This document shows, in pieces, positions 61,106 to 64,000 of a stretch of 64,000 nt of DNA; the first letter of the stretch is position 1, and the number at the start of each line of letters is the position of its first letter. Location: contig CAMXCT020002024.1 of assembly GCA_947184155.2 (NCBI GenBank), positions 191,938 through 255,937 of the forward strand, given 5' to 3'. The stretch is from Cladocopium goreaui. Its lineage: Eukaryota; Sar; Dinophyceae; Suessiales; Symbiodiniaceae. A model generated the notes under the pieces. The model saw only the letters and a list, made by a program, of their open reading frames with translations, had not been told where the DNA came from and did not search any database. Both the position numbers and the translations under genes were made by a program.

Positions 61106-61807
61106 ATGGAGAACAAGCGCGACGCAACTTCAGCGGGCTTGGGATGGCCTTTGACCTCGAATCGCGGAACCCACTCTACACTCGTTCCCGATGCAAGTAC
61201 CATCGATGCCTCTACAAACCCGACCTCGACTCCTTCGGCATCTTTGGAACCAATGAGTACGTCTAGTGACCTAGCGGCAGCGGCACGTATGGACACATAC
61301 TCAGCCCCTCCTCAACCTGCAGTTCCTTTCCCGACACACGATCCTCCACATTTCAGTGCTCACCGCCATGCACACTTTACCGCACGAGTGGTTCATCAGA
61401 TTCACTTCAAGATCTTTACACACTCCAACAACGAACGTGAGCTATTTATTGAGGAGATACCAACTTCGGGAATTTCTAAATGTCGAGATCCTGAACACTT
61501 CTTCTATGGCCTCTCGGGAAATTGGGAATGGTCCTTGCAAACTGCAGATTATTGGCGCCATCATTTTGAAATTCCTCTACTACATGGGAACAATCCTTTT
61601 CGCAACGTAGCCATTGAGACGACTCCATCACCAGACGAAGCAGGACATGTCACTACTATCTCGGCTTTGGCCAGGCAGTTATCGGATTCACTGACGGCAG
61701 CTACGGCATCTGGGGAACTTAGCGACCCATGGAGAATGGTGGCACACATGAGCTTCCACGACGCGATCCAAGTTCTGCAGCAAGCTTCGAGCTCAACTTC
61801 TGAATAG
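61106..61807 (+). CDS. ORF8 homologue, sole gene of the small element
   Basis: 233 residues from the ATG at 61106 in the same context as ORF8 (TTTCACCCATGGA). Conserved start MENKRDAT.AGLGWP, variable Ser/Thr/Pro segment, then the strongly conserved core VVHQIHFKIFTHSNNERELF, IEEIPTSGISKCRDPEHFF, YGLSGNWEWSLQTADYWRHH and FEIPL, and the helical tail (ALARQLSDSLTAATASGEL, PWRMVAHMSFHDAIQVLQ). The frame is intact while the N-terminal segment has drifted, so the core is under purifying selection. Biochemical function unknown. Confidence 0.75.
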   Translation: MENKRDATSAGLGWPLTSNRGTHSTLVPDASTIDASTNPTSTPSASLEPMSTSSDLAAAARMDTYSAPPQPAVPFPTHDPPHFSAHRHAHFTARVVHQIHFKIFTHSNNERELFIEEIPTSGISKCRDPEHFFYGLSGNWEWSLQTADYWRHHFEIPLLHGNNPFRNVAIETTPSPDEAGHVTTISALARQLSDSLTAATASGELSDPWRMVAHMSFHDAIQVLQQASSSTSE

Positions 61808-61923
61808 ACTGACAGCAGCCTTGTAAGTCACAATTTCGAAGGTTCACAACAATTCGTGCATCGACACGTAAGACCGCTATATTCTTCCAAAAATGAAACC
61901 CTGCTTTGGCAGGGTGTGTGTGC
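61808..61923 (+). terminator. 3' end of the small element with GC hairpin
   Basis: TCTTCCAAAAATGAAA then the hairpin CCCTGC-TTTG-GCAGGG (61899-61914) and GTGTGTG. It is the counterpart of 59123-59228 with a changed but still paired stem. Confidence 0.5.
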
Positions 61924-62440
61924 GACTCATCTGTAGAGATGTAAAACTTCGACGTTTGTTCGTTTTTTGTTTATGCAGGGGGCATGCGGCCATCATGCAA
62001 ACGCATGCCAACGAAGCTATGCATGATGGTGGAAGCCGGGGCTGATCACCCTGGTGTACCTGCATTGTTGTGACTACCTGTTGTTCAGGGTTTGCTTCCA
62101 TTCAATTGTCAATGTCTGGTGATGGGAAGAGGCTCAACCCAAGAACCTCCAAGTCAATTTTATTTCTTCACGGTTGCCACAATCTGTATTTTCGCCGAAA
62201 CCATGTCGCCGATGTATTTTGCTCATTTCGCCGAAACCACATCGCCGATTGTATTTTGATTTTTTCGTCAATATCATGTCGCCAATGTATTTTGATGACG
62301 TTTTTGGACATGGAGACCATGCAGGAGAACTTCTATTATTTGAAGATGCATCGTTGATTTCTTTGTTTCCTATCTAATTTGCATGTTTCAGGATTCAGTT
62401 CCTGCCGGATCACTGAAATGATCCATTCTTGTCTAGTGTG
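61924..62440 (+). repeat. Right terminal repeat of the small element
   Basis: 517 bp, nearly identical to 59961-60476; end hairpin GGATCA-CTGAAA-TGATCC and GTCTAGTGTG, followed by the minisatellite. Confidence 0.87.
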
Positions 62441-62600
62441 TGGGCAAGTTGTGTGTGAGCAAGTTGTGTGTGAGCAAGTTGTGTGTGTGAGGAAGTTTTT
62501 GCGTGTGTGAATAAGTTGTGTGTGTGTGTGGACAAGCTGTGTGTGTGAGTAAGTTGTGTGTGCACAAGTTGTGTGTGGACAAGTTGTGCGCGAGCAGGCG
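62441..62600. repeat. GTGTGTGAGCAAGTT minisatellite, right part of the split array
   Basis: Same unit family as 20296-20550 and 59873-59960. Confidence 0.85.
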
Positions 62601-62654
62601 GGCGGAGGCGGAGGAGGAGGAAGCGCGGGAGTGCCCAACCAAAAACAAGAACCC

Positions 62655-63480
62655 CACACAAAGATGTGGGGAAAAACATCAAAACCAACGGACCGCGACC
62701 GCCGCACACACGAGATGCCCTCCGTCGCCGCCTGCAGCCACTTTACACCGAAACACACATGGTTTCGTGCTCCGGCTTCCTCCCCAAAGCAAACCCCATG
62801 CAACATCCATGCAGCCATTACAATGCGTTTTGCAGCGCCAGGTGGCAAACCCGCATCTATCCACGCACATGGCAACAGAACGTGACAACAATCATGCAGC
62901 CATTCCACTGCGATCAGCAACCACAGATTCCAAAACACCCTATAACTACGCACACACAAACGCATCCAAAGCAGCTTCAACCCACCGTTACAGCGTGGCA
63001 ACAAAAAAACACCAAAACGAACGGCCCACACCCACGTCACACACGAGCTGCCCTCCATCGCCGGCTGCAGCCACTTTACACGGAAAAACACAAGGTTTCG
63101 TGCTCCGGTTTCCTCCCCAACACAACCCCCATGTAACATCCATGCAGCCATTCCAATGCGTTTTGCAGCATCACGTGGCTAACTCGCATGTGTCTACTAC
63201 GCACATGGCAACGGACCATGGCAACAATCTACAGCCATTTTACTGTGATCTGCAGCAAGCGATTCAACAAGCGCATGGAACTACGCACGCATGAACAACC
63301 ACACGTTGCAGAACACGAAGGGAGAATCAAAAAACATCAAAACGATCGCAGCCACACCCGCCGCACACACAAGGTACCCTTCATGGCCCCCTGCAGCCAC
63401 TTTACACTTTACACGGAAAAACACACGGTTTCGTGCTCCGGCTTCCTCCACAACAAAAGCCCCGTGCAACATTCATGCAG
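62655..63480. repeat. 239-bp-family repeats, third block
   Basis: In the same orientation as 18126-18885; 62660-63005 is nearly identical to about 18545-18890 (for example CATCTATCCACGCACATGGC). Not coding. Confidence 0.88.
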
Positions 63481-63489
63481 CACCCTTCG

Positions 63490-63885
63490 TCAGATGTATT
63501 GTTGTGTGATGAGCTGTTATGTTATGTATTGTTGTGTGATGTATTGTTTTGTGATGTATTGCTATGTGATGTATTGTTGTGTGATGTATTGTTATGTGAT
63601 GTATTACTGTATTGTTGTGCGAGGTGTTGTTATGTGATGTGTTGTTATGTGATGTATTGTCACCACTTCACCACCCTTTGTCAGATGTATTGTTGTGTGA
63701 TGTGTTGTTTTGTGATGTATTGTTATGTGATGTATTGTTGTGTGATGTATTGTTATGTGATGTATTACTGTATTGTTGTGCGAGGTGTTGTTATGTGATG
63801 TGTTGTTATGTGATGTATTGTCACCACTTCACCACCCTTTGTCAGATGTATTGTTGTGTGATGTATTGTTATGTGATGTATAGTC
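63490..63885. repeat. TGTTGTGTGATGTAT minisatellite with ~175-bp duplication
   Basis: 15-bp units TGTTGTGTGATGTAT/TGTTATGTGATGTAT. A larger unit bounded by CACCACTTCACCACCC and GTCAGATGTATTG is repeated (about 63490, 63683, 63841). Confidence 0.92.
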
Positions 63886-64000
63886 TCACATTTCTATTTA
63901 TCCGTAACTCGGAAGATTGCTTCCCAACTTCCTTTGATAAATAGTTTTGTACATAAAAATAGATATAGTAATGCATATGTATAATATGCGCAAATCTAGA
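63886..64000. other. Unique end of window with inverted match to 8119-8158
   Basis: 63900-63940 carries GTAACTCGGAAG and TTGCTTCCCAACTTCC, the inverse of 8119-8158. AT-rich to the window end. No gene. Confidence 0.6.

Larger units (their letters stand above)
59961..62440 (+). mobile_element. 2.5-kb single-gene relative of the large element
   Basis: Direct terminal repeats at 59961-60476 and 61924-62440 are nearly identical to each other and share their end sequences and hairpins with the large element's repeats. The 5' internal region (60477-60960) resembles 47260-47760; the only gene is an ORF8 homologue. No RT, so movement would depend on an autonomous relative. Near identity of the two repeats indicates a recent insertion. 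Confidence 0.78.

Noticed and set aside
1..64000. Dinoflagellate spliced-leader RNA, rRNA or tRNA genes
   Set aside because: Read for the spliced-leader core (CCATTTTGGCTCAAG) and for recognisable rRNA/tRNA segments; none seen. The related-looking CCATTTTGACTTCC at about 16300 is part of a 94-bp repeat.

Overview
This is eukaryotic nuclear DNA that looks like a repeat-dense, transposon-rich region of a dinoflagellate genome (the Symbiodiniaceae type is my guess). The grounds are very many unrelated mini- and microsatellites, giant non-LTR retrotransposon polyproteins, a Penelope-like reverse transcriptase with a GIY-YIG nuclease, no prokaryote-style gene packing, and no recognisable host housekeeping gene. 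The organism is an inference. No rRNA, tRNA, CRISPR array or complete host gene was found.

Layout. 1-20.55 kb is almost wholly tandem repeats: a CATA array, a GAT array, CAA/TTG arrays, 10-, 16-, 41-, 72-, 94-, 117- and 239-bp units, and short unique spacers. Within it, a composite repeat block (239-bp array, spacer, 41-bp array, GTGTGAAG minisatellite, conserved end) occurs at 9.3-13.15 kb and again, inverted, at 17.0-18.9 kb.

20.55-46.44 kb holds three related APE-type LINEs, all on the minus strand and head to tail (C 46.44-37.47, B 37.46-28.31, A 27.85-20.55). Each encodes endonuclease (EEP), reverse transcriptase, about eight C2H2-like zinc fingers and a C-terminal ubiquitin-specific-protease (USP) domain with Cys/His boxes. 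All three also carry a conserved second protein in the +1 frame, overlapping the linker between the zinc fingers and the USP. B and C have an N-terminal array of short Cys/Gly motifs; A lacks it. A and B are open over 7 kb; C is broken by three frameshifts. The CA/TG tracts between copies appear to be the insertion targets.

46.63-59.87 kb is a 13.2-kb plus-strand element with near-identical 0.63-kb direct terminal repeats. It has at least eight genes, including a GIY-YIG + Penelope-like RT protein with YVDN at the active site, an RS-rich/ART-like protein, a Myb/SANT-like protein and two paralogues of a small unknown protein. A 2.5-kb relative with its own terminal repeats (59.96-62.44 kb) keeps only one gene, a homologue of the last gene of the large element; it is probably mobilised in trans. 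The same GTGTGTGAGCAAGTT-type minisatellite lies at 20.30-20.55, 59.87-59.96 and 62.44-62.60 kb, so the whole 42-kb block looks like nested insertions into one TG-rich minisatellite. 62.6-64 kb returns to the 239-bp repeat family.

How it works together (inference): the LINE and the Penelope-like element share a preference for TG/CA tracts, and lie back to back across one such tract at 46.44-46.63 kb. The most novel features are the LINE-encoded deubiquitinase, the overprinted ORF, and the multi-gene LTR-like Penelope-type element with its single-gene satellite.
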